Source: Oscillospiraceae bacterium
Lineage (GTDB): Bacteria; Bacillota; Clostridia; Oscillospirales; Oscillospiraceae
Reading direction: 5' to 3'
Assembly: GCA_017516065.1 (NCBI GenBank)
Contig: JAFWDQ010000015.1
Span: 164,307-228,306 of the forward strand
Length of the DNA stretch: 64,000 nucleotides
Shown here: piece after piece, positions 15,262 to 22,946 of the stretch
Layout: every line of letters begins with the position of its first letter
How positions within the stretch are numbered: the stretch's first letter is position 1
Translations under genes and position numbers: made by a program
The notes under the pieces: generated by a model
Databases searched by the model: none
The model's input: only the letters and a program-made list of their open reading frames with translations
What the model was told of the DNA's origin: nothing

Positions 15262-15811
15262 TGAAATAGCCTCCTTTGGTCAGCTCGCGGCGTAAATTTT
15301 CACGGCCCCGCCGGAGCCTGGACTGTACGGTGTTGACGTTGATGCCCATCGCATCCGCGATCTCGGCTGTGCTCTGATAGAAGTAGTAGTGCCGCAGAAA
15401 TATCGTGCGGTCCGGCTCCGGCAGATCGTCCACGGTGCGGCGGAGCGCCGTATATGTCTCTCGCCGGATCAACTCGGACTCCGGACCGGGTGCGGGTATC
15501 TGCACCGTATCCTCCTCCAGCGGCAGCGCCTGCCTGACATCACGCAGAGCGTTCAGAGCGCGCCGCCGCGCGATGACGGCCAGATACCCCTTCAGCTTGC
15601 CCGGCCGGACCTTGTCGGCGCTGTACCAGAGCAGACGGAAGCTGTCGGCCACGACTTCCTCCGCATCCGTATGGCTCAGCTTTCCCTGAAGGATATTCCA
15701 CACGATCGTACCGACGTAAGCTGTGTACCGGTCAATGATGTGCCCCAGGGCCGCCTGGTCGCCGCCGCGCATGGCTTCGACCAGCGCATCATCTGCGACG
15801 ATATGGGCCAT
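15242..15811 (-). CDS. ECF-type RNA polymerase sigma factor
   Basis: A 189-residue sigma-70 family protein with regions 2 (DAEEVVADSFRLLWYSADKV) and 4 (STAEIADAMGINVNTVQSRL). This is the ECF size class. ATG 15811 is chosen over an in-frame GTG at 15838 because AAGGTGG lies 8 bases before it. It is coupled to the downstream membrane protein, its likely anti-sigma factor. Confidence 0.9.
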   Translation of the reverse strand: MAHIVADDALVEAMRGGDQAALGHIIDRYTAYVGTIVWNILQGKLSHTDAEEVVADSFRLLWYSADKVRPGKLKGYLAVIARRRALNALRDVRQALPLEEDTVQIPAPGPESELIRRETYTALRRTVDDLPEPDRTIFLRHYYFYQSTAEIADAMGINVNTVQSRLRRGRENLRRELTKGGYFIEDEDF

Positions 15812-15880
15812 TCCGTCACCACCTTTGAAAGCTTTCACCTATAGTATCACGGAAAAAGCCGCTTTCCGTGCAGCAAGGCG

Positions 15881-15922
15881 TAAAAAAAGCGTGGTCCCCA
15901 ACCGGTTTGTCAGGGACCACGC
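15881..15922 (-). terminator. Terminator after tsf
   Basis: A 10-bp GC-rich stem (15889-15898 with 15913-15922) with a seven-T run on the minus strand. Confidence 0.85.
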
Positions 15923-15958
15923 GTAAAATCTGTTCCGTTTGATCCGGATAAGCCGGAC

Positions 15959-16888
15959 TTACTTCACCATGCTGGCGATTTCAGCGGCGAAGTCCTCCTG
16001 CTTCTTCTCGATGCCCTCGCCCTTCTCGAAGCGGACGAAGTCCAGCACCTCGACGGTGCCGCCCAGCTCCTTGGCCACGGCAGCCACGTGCTGCTCCACG
16101 GAGACCTTGTTGTCCTTGACAAAGATCTGCTGCAGCAGGCAGTTTTCCTCATAGTACTTACCCACGCGGCCCATGACCATCTTCTCGATGATGGCGTCGG
16201 GCTTCGGCTTGGCGGCATTCTTGTTCTCCTCGTGGGCCTGAGCCAGAAGGATCTCCTTCTCACGGGCCAGGGTGGCCTCGTCCACGTCGGATTTATCCCG
16301 GAAGGAGGGACGCATGGCGGCGATCTGCATGGCGATGTCCTTGCCCAGGACCACGACCTCCTCGTTGTCCTTGAGGTTGTCGGAGACCTTCAGATTCACC
16401 AGAACGCCGATGCGGCCGTTCATGTGGTTGTAAGCAACGCTCATGTTGCTGTCATAGCGGGCAAAGCGGCGGATCTTGATGTTCTCGCCGATGACCAGGA
16501 CCTTGTCCTGCTGCTCCTGCTCGATGGTGCGGCCGGTGCCGGGATAGGGCAGGAACATCAGCGCGGCCAGATCCACGGGGGCGAACTTGGCGATGACGCC
16601 GGCCACGTTCTTGACGAACTCCACGAACAGGTCGTTCTTGGCCACGAAGTCGGTCTCCGCGTTGACCTCCACCACGACGCCCACGTCGTCGTAGACGGCG
16701 GCGTAAGCCATGCCCTCGGCGGCGATACGGCCGGCCTTCTTCTGGGCGGCGGCAAGGCCCTTCTCACGCAGGAACGCCACGGCGCCGTCCATGTCGCCGT
16801 CAGAGGCGGCCAGCGCCTTCTTGCAGTCCATCATACCGACGCCGGTCATCTCGCGCAGCGTCTTGACATCATTTGCAGTGAAACCCAT
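15959..16888 (-). CDS. tsf: Translation elongation factor Ts
   Basis: EF-Ts, 309 residues, the nucleotide exchange factor for EF-Tu. The N-terminus has the UBA-like domain and the signature motifs TGVGMMDCKKAL and EVNAETDFVAKN. Length is usual. ATG 16888 has AGGAGG nine bases upstream; an in-frame TTG two codons earlier overlaps that site and is rejected. It lies 79 bases downstream of rpsB, the conserved rpsB-tsf order, and a strong terminator follows. Confidence 0.98.
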   Translation of the reverse strand: MGFTANDVKTLREMTGVGMMDCKKALAASDGDMDGAVAFLREKGLAAAQKKAGRIAAEGMAYAAVYDDVGVVVEVNAETDFVAKNDLFVEFVKNVAGVIAKFAPVDLAALMFLPYPGTGRTIEQEQQDKVLVIGENIKIRRFARYDSNMSVAYNHMNGRIGVLVNLKVSDNLKDNEEVVVLGKDIAMQIAAMRPSFRDKSDVDEATLAREKEILLAQAHEENKNAAKPKPDAIIEKMVMGRVGKYYEENCLLQQIFVKDNKVSVEQHVAAVAKELGGTVEVLDFVRFEKGEGIEKKQEDFAAEIASMVK

Positions 16889-16967
16889 AATCAAATTCCT
16901 CCTATATTACGCTGTCAGCTCCAGCGTGTGTCAGGGACCGGTACGCGGTCCCGCAATATCGATTCTC

Positions 16968-17696
16968 TTACTCCTCAACGGGAGCGGCGGCCTCTTCCTC
17001 CACCGGGGCGTCTTCGCCCTGGCGGCCCTCGGCGATGGCGTTGGCCATGACAGAGGAGATGAGCTTGATGGCGCGGATGGCGTCATCGTTGCCGGGGATG
17101 ACGTAGTCGATCAGGTCGGGATCGCAGTTGGTATCGACGATGGCCACGATGGGGATCTTCAGCTTGCGGGCCTCGTTGATGGCGTTGCGCTCCTTGCGGG
17201 GGTCGATGATGAACAGGGCGCTGGGGAGCTTGCGCATATTCTGCACGCCGCCGAGATACTTCTCAAGCTTGGCGATCTCGTTCTGCAGCTTGATGACTTC
17301 CTTCTTGGGCAGCATGTCGAAGGTGCCGTCTTCCTGCATCTTCCGCAGCTGATTGAGACGGTCCACACGGCCGCGCATGGTCTTGAAGTTGGTGAGCATA
17401 CCGCCCAGCCAGCGGGCGTTGACGTAGTACATGCCCACGCGCTCGGCCTCCTCGCGGATGGCCTCCTGGGCCTGCTTCTTGGTGCCGACGAACAGCAGCG
17501 TGCCGCCGTTTTCGGACAGCTCGCGGACGAAGTTGTAGGCCTCCTCCAGCTTCTTCACGGTCTTCTGCAGGTCGATGATATAGATGCCGTTGCGCTCGGT
17601 GTAAATGTAGCTGGCCATTTTGGGGTTCCAGCGACGGGTCTGGTGTCCGAAGTGGACGCCTGCTTCGAGAAGCTGCTTCATGGATACGACTGCCAT
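16968..17696 (-). CDS. rpsB: Ribosomal protein S2
   Basis: Small-subunit protein S2, 242 residues, beginning [19 protein letters not shown] and containing the two S2 signatures (RRWNPKM and later [12 protein letters not shown]). A Glu/Ala-rich acidic tail ends the protein, common in clostridia. AGGAGG lies 8 bases upstream of the ATG. The open frame extends upstream without a start that fits, so it is not longer. It is transcribed with tsf. Confidence 0.98.
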   Translation of the reverse strand: MAVVSMKQLLEAGVHFGHQTRRWNPKMASYIYTERNGIYIIDLQKTVKKLEEAYNFVRELSENGGTLLFVGTKKQAQEAIREEAERVGMYYVNARWLGGMLTNFKTMRGRVDRLNQLRKMQEDGTFDMLPKKEVIKLQNEIAKLEKYLGGVQNMRKLPSALFIIDPRKERNAINEARKLKIPIVAIVDTNCDPDLIDYVIPGNDDAIRAIKLISSVMANAIAEGRQGEDAPVEEEAAAPVEE

Positions 17697-17836
17697 AGTG
17701 ATTGTTCCTCCTGTAAATTTTGGTTTTTCGGGGCTCAGCCCCGCCTCCACTCTGCTCTGCCCTGACCGCAAATCTTTCCCGGAAACCGGCAAAGACACCG
17801 ACGCGGCAGGATACAGGGTGTGCGGAATGCTGAAAT
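17697..17836 (-). promoter_or_regulatory. rpsB 5' leader, about 130 nt
   Basis: A long untranslated leader between the promoter and the rpsB start. It contains a short GC hairpin (GGGGCTGAGCCCC type) near 17732-17745. Ribosomal S2 operons are often autoregulated through their leader; I see no known motif that proves it here. Confidence 0.4.
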
Positions 17837-17865
17837 ATTTTATCACAGAGGCGTACGATATGCAA
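17837..17865 (-). promoter_or_regulatory. Sigma-A promoter for rpsB-tsf
   Basis: Minus strand TTGCAT (17865-17860), 17-bp spacer, TAAAAT (17842-17837). Confidence 0.75.
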
Positions 17866-18068
17866 GTAAAAAGATCGAAGAATAAAAATTTTTTTTCTTT
17901 TTTTTGGCTTTTTTTTCGGCTTTTCCGGCGAAGGTCCGTCGGCTCACCGCAGAAAAGGGGAAGGGGAGGCCCGAAACCTGCGAAAGCATGGCCGGGATCG
18001 AAAAAGCCCCTGACAGGCAGGCAGCATCCCTCGGGGGCAGGTATCCCGCGAATGTCGGAGAAAACTGA

Positions 18069-18097
18069 TTGCAAAACGTGCGAACATGTGTTAAAAT
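18069..18097 (+). promoter_or_regulatory. Promoter for the TetR-family gene
   Basis: TTGCAA (18069-18074), 17-bp spacer, TAAAAT (18092-18097), 28 bases before the ATG. The spacer holds a short inverted pattern that could be an operator. Confidence 0.75.
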
Positions 18098-18124
18098 AAA
18101 AATGGCCAAAAGGGGGAATCGACC

Positions 18125-18682
18125 ATGGCGCACTCGACAAAAGGGCTGATGGCGGAATCACTGAAAAAGCTGCTCAACACCAAGCCGTTGGACAAGATCA
18201 CCGTCAAGGAGCTGGTGGAGGACTGCGGCGTCAATCGGCAGACGTTTTATTACAATTTCAGAGATATCTATGATCTGCTGGAGTGGGCCTTTGAAGAGGA
18301 CGCCCGCCGGATCCTGGAGGAGCAGAAGGATTACAAGAACTGGCAGGAGATTTTCTGGGCCGCTTTTCACTACCTGCTGGATAACAAGACTCTTGTCCTC
18401 AATACCTTCAACTCTGTGGGCCGCTCCTATCTGGAGAACCGGCTGAAGACCCGGCTTACGCCGGTGGTGCGGAATATGCTGGAGCAGCGGGCCGGTCATC
18501 TGGTGATGAGCGAGCTGGATAAGGACTTTATCGTCCATATGTACACCGTGGGCCTGATCAGCGTGATGTTTGACTGGTTTGCCAACAATATGCGGGACGG
18601 AGATCAGGAGCAGATGCAGATGTTTCTGGACAAGATCGACCAGAGCATCGAGTCCACGCTCTCCGGATTTACAGCTAAATAG
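18125..18682 (+). CDS. TetR/AcrR family regulator (DhaS-like)
   Basis: A 185-residue regulator with a N-terminal helix-turn-helix ([20 protein letters not shown], about residues 24-43) followed by [10 protein letters not shown], the pattern of the DhaS-like branch of TetR proteins. The C-terminal ligand domain has no assigned ligand. It is upstream of a radical SAM gene in the same direction, from which it is separated by a terminator and a second promoter, so it may regulate that gene or itself. GGGGGAA lies before the ATG. Confidence 0.88.
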   Translation: MAHSTKGLMAESLKKLLNTKPLDKITVKELVEDCGVNRQTFYYNFRDIYDLLEWAFEEDARRILEEQKDYKNWQEIFWAAFHYLLDNKTLVLNTFNSVGRSYLENRLKTRLTPVVRNMLEQRAGHLVMSELDKDFIVHMYTVGLISVMFDWFANNMRDGDQEQMQMFLDKIDQSIESTLSGFTAK

Positions 18683-18749
18683 AGTGGCTTGGCAAGCTGA
18701 AAACCGCAAATTACCGCATCATTTTACAATAACAGGAAATAATTTTCGT

Positions 18750-18812
18750 ACAAATCCGCATGCTGTGTCTAAATTTAAACACAGCATGCGGATTTGTATA
18801 TTTTGTTTTTCA
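18750..18812 (+). terminator. 19-bp perfect hairpin after the TetR gene
   Basis: A perfect 19-bp inverted repeat (18750-18768 with 18779-18797) around a 10-base AT loop, followed by TATATTTTGTTTTTC. It is a terminator by form, and its length would also fit a dimeric operator. Confidence 0.75.
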
Positions 18813-18830
18813 GACAGATTGAAATATAAT
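18803..18830 (+). promoter_or_regulatory. Possible promoter for the radical SAM gene
   Basis: A perfect TATAAT at 18825-18830, 63 bases before the start codon. The -35 is only TTGTTT (18803-18808), within the T-run of the hairpin. Confidence 0.5.
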
Positions 18831-18893
18831 AAAATCACTAGATATAAGGTTTCGGAAAAACCTTTTGAAAATATGAAAGGAGCAGAGAGAGAA

Positions 18894-20270
18894 ATGGCAT
18901 TTGATCTCGGTTTGAGCGTGAAGAAGGTCGCGCTGAATCAGGCGTTCAAGTATCTGGAGAAAGACCCGGAGAAGAATATCCCGAAGATGCTGGAGCTGGT
19001 GGAGAAGCTGGACATCGGCAAGGGCGTCGGTCCCCAGCTGCAGCACATCAAGAAGCTGCTGTCCGATCCGGAGAACGCGTGGTATAAGTACGTGATGAGC
19101 CTCTGGACCGATCTTGACGCCGGCGTGCGCAAGGCGCTGTTCGAGAACTTCGTGGTGAATGCCAACATGATCGGCAACCCCAGACGGAAGGAGTTCCGGG
19201 AGAAGTATCAGTGCAACATCCCCTGGGCTATCCTGATGGATCCCACCTCTGCCTGCAACCTGCACTGCACCGGCTGCTGGGCGGCGGAGTACGGCAACAA
19301 GCTGAATCTGTCCTTCGATGATCTGGACAGCATCATTGAGCAGGGCAAGGAGCTGGGCGTGTTCTTCTACATCTTCTCCGGCGGCGAGCCTCTGGTCCGC
19401 AAGAACGACGTCATTGCCCTGTGCAACAAGCACCCCGACTGTCAGTTCCTGTCCTTCACCAACGGCACGCTGATCGACGAAGCCTTTGCCGACGAGATGC
19501 TCCGTGTGAAGAACTTTGTTCCCGCCATCAGCGTGGAGGGCTTCGAGGAGGCCACCGACTCCCGCCGCGGCGCGGGCACCTTCCAGCGCGTTATGAACGC
19601 CATGAAGATCCTCAAGGAGAAGAAGCTGGCCTTCGGCGTGTCCTGCTGCTACACCAGCGCCAACGTGGACGTCATCGGCAGCGAGGAGTACTTCGACAAG
19701 ATGATCGAGTGGGGCGCCAAGTTCTGCTGGCTGTTCACCTATATGCCCGTGGGCAAGGACGCGGTGCCGGAGCTGATGGTCAGCCCCGAGCAGCGCAAGT
19801 TCATGTACGAGCAGGTCCGGAAGTTCCGGCCCGTCAAGCCGCTGTTCGTCATGGACTTCTGGAACGACGGCGAGTATGTCGAGGGCTGCATCGCCGGCGG
19901 CCGCCGGTATCTCCACATCAACGCCAACGGCGACGTGGAGCCCTGCGCGTTCATCCACTATGCCAACGTCAACATCCATGACTGCACCCTTATCGAGGCC
20001 CTGCAGTCCCCGCTGTTCAAGGCCTATCATGACGGTCAGCCCTGGAATCAGAACCATCTGCGGCCCTGCCCGCTGCTGGACAATCCGGACTGCCTGATCC
20101 ACGCGGTGGAAGTCTCCGGCGCGCACTCCACGGATATGCAGGCGCCTGAGGACATCCATGATCTGGGCGAGAAGTGCCGCAAGGCCTCTGAGGCTTGGGG
20201 CAAGACGGCCGATGAGATCTGGGCCTGCACCCATGACTGCTCCACCTGCGGCGCAGGCTGTGCGAAGTAA
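18894..20270 (+). CDS. Radical SAM protein with C-terminal cysteine-rich tail
   Basis: A 458-residue radical SAM protein. The CxxxCxxC motif is at Cys121, Cys125 and Cys128 (SACNLHCTGCWA), preceded by a helical N-terminal region of about 110 residues. SGGEP near residue 162 is the SAM-binding motif. The C-terminal part has EPCAF near 350 and ends CTHDCSTCGAGCAK, a cluster-like set of cysteines resembling SPASM-type auxiliary iron-sulphur sites. ATG 18894 has AAAGGAG 11 bases upstream; the longer frame to the left crosses the promoter hairpin and is not coding. The substrate is unknown. Confidence 0.85.
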   Translation: MAFDLGLSVKKVALNQAFKYLEKDPEKNIPKMLELVEKLDIGKGVGPQLQHIKKLLSDPENAWYKYVMSLWTDLDAGVRKALFENFVVNANMIGNPRRKEFREKYQCNIPWAILMDPTSACNLHCTGCWAAEYGNKLNLSFDDLDSIIEQGKELGVFFYIFSGGEPLVRKNDVIALCNKHPDCQFLSFTNGTLIDEAFADEMLRVKNFVPAISVEGFEEATDSRRGAGTFQRVMNAMKILKEKKLAFGVSCCYTSANVDVIGSEEYFDKMIEWGAKFCWLFTYMPVGKDAVPELMVSPEQRKFMYEQVRKFRPVKPLFVMDFWNDGEYVEGCIAGGRRYLHINANGDVEPCAFIHYANVNIHDCTLIEALQSPLFKAYHDGQPWNQNHLRPCPLLDNPDCLIHAVEVSGAHSTDMQAPEDIHDLGEKCRKASEAWGKTADEIWACTHDCSTCGAGCAK

Positions 20271-20286
20271 AAAATAAAAAACAAAG

Positions 20287-20321
20287 GCAGCCATATGGCC
20301 CGGCCATATGGCTGCTTTTTC
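20287..20321 (+). terminator. Intrinsic terminator
   Basis: A 14-bp near-palindromic stem (20287-20300 with 20302-20315) then TTTTTC. Confidence 0.88.
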
Positions 20322-20348
20322 TTTCCGATCAAGAGGAGGATATGACCG

Positions 20349-21194
20349 ATGAATACGAAGAGACGACCGGGCCGAAAGGGCGCGGCGCTGCTGTGCGTGG
20401 CGGCGCTGCTGCTCCTGCTGACGGCTGTTGCCGGCTGCGGCGGAGAGCCTTCCGTCGATCCGGGCCCCGAGCCCGTTCCCGCGCCCCAGACCGCCGACCC
20501 CGTTGAGGATACGAAGGACACCGACTACTCCGCCCTGACGGGGGACTGGTTTGAGGAGACCGGTTACGGTATGTTGACGGTCTACGAAAACGGCGGCTTC
20601 TGCATGGATACCGTGGAAGGCCGGCAGGAGGGCTACCTGGTCTACACGGAGGAGGACGGCGATATGTGGGAAACCGGTCCCCGCTACGAGCTGTATCTGG
20701 AGAACAACCAGCGGGTGCCCGGCGTGTTCCTGGCCTTTGACGACAATCACCCCGGCAAGCTTGCCTACGCTGTAGGCGGCGGCGCGCAGCTCTTCTCCCG
20801 GGACGTGCCTCCGCTGTGGGAGGGCTTGCCTGCCGTGGAGGTGAGCTGGGCCGAGGACCTGATGCTGGGCAGCTCCGACCATAACACGTTTACGGCCGAT
20901 ACGGAGGAGCCCCAGGTCCAGATCGCCTTCACGGCCAACGGCGTTGTACGGGATTTCAAGGTGCTCTCCCTCTTCCTGCAGGACGTGGACGACAACGGAG
21001 AGCCCACGTTCCTGGTGAAAGACCTGTACAGCCAGGATCTGCTGACGCCCTGGCGCCCGCTGGTGGTGGAAACCACGTTCTACGGCGATATCCCCAACAA
21101 CGGTATCTCCTACGTGGACGCCGACGGCGTCACCCACTATTATGCCGTAAGTGAGAGCGGCATGGACGGATCCCTGCTGCTGACGGAATTTTGA
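20349..21194 (+). CDS. Hypothetical lipoprotein
   Basis: A 281-residue secreted protein with a lipoprotein signal peptide: basic N-terminus, hydrophobic stretch, and lipobox AVAGC with the lipidated Cys at residue 30. A Pro-rich linker follows (PGPEPVPAPQ). The mature part is acidic and rich in aromatic residues and beta strands, with no domain I recognise. AAGAGGAGG precedes the ATG. It lies between two terminators as a single gene. Confidence 0.8.
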   Translation: MNTKRRPGRKGAALLCVAALLLLLTAVAGCGGEPSVDPGPEPVPAPQTADPVEDTKDTDYSALTGDWFEETGYGMLTVYENGGFCMDTVEGRQEGYLVYTEEDGDMWETGPRYELYLENNQRVPGVFLAFDDNHPGKLAYAVGGGAQLFSRDVPPLWEGLPAVEVSWAEDLMLGSSDHNTFTADTEEPQVQIAFTANGVVRDFKVLSLFLQDVDDNGEPTFLVKDLYSQDLLTPWRPLVVETTFYGDIPNNGISYVDADGVTHYYAVSESGMDGSLLLTEF

Positions 21195-21205
21195 TTTGAG
21201 AAGGC

Positions 21206-21241
21206 TTCGTTCCACATATTCTGCGAGGCTTTGAATACCGT
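21206..21241 (+). repeat. Possible end fragment of the hairpin repeat
   Basis: TTCTGCGAGGCTTTGAA matches the 3' box of repeat copies A and B, but only about 15 bases agree and no hairpins accompany it. Confidence 0.3.
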
Positions 21242-21242
21242 A

Positions 21243-21279
21243 AAAACGGGTGCGCTGCACGGCAGCGCACCCGTTTTCT
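21243..21279. terminator. Bidirectional terminator
   Basis: A perfect 16-bp GC-rich stem (21243-21258 with 21262-21277) between convergent genes, A-run and T-run on its two sides. Confidence 0.9.
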
Positions 21280-21296
21280 GTCTGCTTTTCGGCGGT

Positions 21297-21878
21297 TCAC
21301 GGCGCTTCCCCGCCGGATATTGTTTTCAGCACCCGTGCCGGGACGCCGCCCACGACCGTGTCGGCGGGTACGTCCTTCGTCACCACAGCCCCGGCGGCGA
21401 TGACCGCGTTGTCCCCGACGGTGACGCCGGGGAGCACCGTGGCGTGGGCGCCGATCCACACATTTTTGCCGATGACGATGGGGGCGGGAAGCAGATCGGC
21501 CCGGTGAGCGGGGTCCAGGTCATGGTTCAGAGTGGCCAGCACCACGTTGTGGCCGACGAGGGATCCGTCGCCGATGGTGATGCCGCCCTGATCCTGAAAC
21601 CGGCAGCCGGAGTTGATGAACACATTTCTGCCCAGCCGGATATTTTTCCCGCAATCCGTATAGAAGGGCGGGAACAGGGCAAAGGTGTCGTCCACGGGCC
21701 GTCCGGTGAGCCGGGTCATGATGTCCCGGAGCTCCTCCGGCGTATGATAGCCGCCGTTGAGCTCAGCGGTGAGGCGCAGCGCCTCCTGGGACAGAACATG
21801 CATGCACAGATGGACCGGCGAGCCGGCAGTCACCCGGGCCCCGCTGTCCAGATACGCTAAAAATTCCTGCAGTTCCAT
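21297..21878 (-). CDS. Sugar O-acetyltransferase (LbH hexapeptide family)
   Basis: A 193-residue left-handed beta-helix acetyltransferase of the maltose/galactoside O-acetyltransferase group. Hexapeptide repeats run from about residue 80 to 175 ([63 protein letters not shown]). The catalytic His is probably in TLNHDLDP. The sugar acceptor cannot be assigned. AAGGAGAT lies upstream of the ATG. Confidence 0.92.
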   Translation of the reverse strand: MELQEFLAYLDSGARVTAGSPVHLCMHVLSQEALRLTAELNGGYHTPEELRDIMTRLTGRPVDDTFALFPPFYTDCGKNIRLGRNVFINSGCRFQDQGGITIGDGSLVGHNVVLATLNHDLDPAHRADLLPAPIVIGKNVWIGAHATVLPGVTVGDNAVIAAGAVVTKDVPADTVVGGVPARVLKTISGGEAP

Positions 21879-21892
21879 ATCCGATCTCCTTT

Positions 21893-22085
21893 TTTGATAG
21901 ATGTAAGAAAGCCTCGCAGAGTTCCGCCGCCCGCAGACGGCGGAACGGAATCAAAATCCGTTTTTTCCGGGAGCATGTATCACAGAAAAACACGTTTCGG
22001 CCCGCAAACATGCGCCCTTTAGGGCGTGCGCTGTGGCGGGCCGCAGTCTTCTCAACTCGAAAACCAGAAAAGCGTTTTCGAGTTG
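21893..22085. repeat. Structured multi-hairpin repeat, copy B
   Basis: Opposite orientation to copy A. Hairpins: 9-bp stem GTTCCGCCG with CGGCGGAAC near 21919-21945, the central GTGATACATGCTCCCGGA hairpin near 21960-21990, a GCGGGCCG/CGGCCCGC stem enclosing a variable loop near 21998-22044, and a 13-bp stem TCAACTCGAAAAC with GTTTTCGAGTTGA near 22052-22086. Stem three differs from copy A by paired changes, so the structure is kept while the sequence changes. Confidence 0.75.
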
Positions 22086-22092
22086 AAACCGT

Positions 22093-22860
22093 TTACAGCC
22101 TCCGGATCCCTTCCCACAGGGCCATCATCACCACGGAAGGGACGAATTTCGCCACGATCCAGTGGAGAAAGCAGATGATCCCCGGGGTGGACAGCCACAT
22201 GCCGGACCGGCTTGCCAGCCACGCGGCCTTCACCACGGACTCCGAGTGGCCCGCCAGCAGGAAGTGGCGCACGTCCCGGTGCCCGCCGGCCTGTGCGGTG
22301 GGGATGAACTCCGTGTCCTTCACCCAGTAGGGGCACACGGCGGTGACGTGGATGCCTTTGGGGTGCAGCTCCCAGGACAGGGTCCTGCTGTAGCGGTAGA
22401 GGAAGGCCTTGGAGGCGGCGTAGACGCCCAGCCGCGGCAGGGGCTGGAAGGCGGCGGTGGAGGCGACCTCCAGAATGCGGCCGCCCCGATGGATATAGGG
22501 CAGGGTCATGGCCGTCACCAGCGCCGCGGCCCGGCAGTTGAGGTCGATCATGGCCGCCGTGTCGGCAGGAGAGATCTCGTCGATACGTCCCATCCGGGCC
22601 GTGCCCGCGTTGCAGATGAGCACGGCCACCTCCGGGGCCTCGGCCTCCAGCAGGGCCCGGTAGGCCTCCAGATCGGTCCCGTCCGTCAGATCCAGGGGCA
22701 GCACCCGGCAGGGCACCGGCAGCTCTGCCGCCAGTTCCTCCAGCCGATCCCGACGCCGGGCGATGAGCCAGAGCTCCTCCGGCGGGTCCTTCCGGACCAG
22801 CAGCCGGGCGAAGTCCCGGCCCAGCCCGCTGGACGCGCCGGTGATCACGGCGATCTTCAT
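22093..22860 (-). CDS. Short-chain dehydrogenase/reductase
   Basis: A 255-residue SDR with the NAD(P)-binding TGASSGLG motif at residues 7-14, the NAG motif in LICNAGTARMG, and the active-site YxxxK as YAASKAF near residue 145. ATG 22860 opens directly into the first strand, as expected. The C-terminus has a hydrophobic stretch (TPGIICFLHWIVAKFVPSV) that could bind the membrane, as in DltE-like proteins. The substrate is unknown. Confidence 0.93.
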   Translation of the reverse strand: MKIAVITGASSGLGRDFARLLVRKDPPEELWLIARRRDRLEELAAELPVPCRVLPLDLTDGTDLEAYRALLEAEAPEVAVLICNAGTARMGRIDEISPADTAAMIDLNCRAAALVTAMTLPYIHRGGRILEVASTAAFQPLPRLGVYAASKAFLYRYSRTLSWELHPKGIHVTAVCPYWVKDTEFIPTAQAGGHRDVRHFLLAGHSESVVKAAWLASRSGMWLSTPGIICFLHWIVAKFVPSVVMMALWEGIRRL

Positions 22861-22905
22861 GGTGCATGGCCTCCTTTTTTACGCCCGACGGAGCGGAAAG
22901 AGTTG

Positions 22906-22936
22906 AAAGGGGCCGGCGCGGAGGCCGACCCCTTTT
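22906..22936 (-). terminator. Terminator after the activator-like gene
   Basis: A 12-bp stem with one mismatch (22906-22917 with 22924-22935); the minus-strand T-run is broken, so efficiency is uncertain. Confidence 0.5.
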
Positions 22937-22946
22937 ATACGCTTGT

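Noticed and set aside
15848..15870. Short inverted repeat (CACGGAAA with TTTCCGTG) upstream of the first ECF sigma gene.
   Set aside because: Eight base pairs with no second site or promoter boxes at a convincing distance; may be chance.
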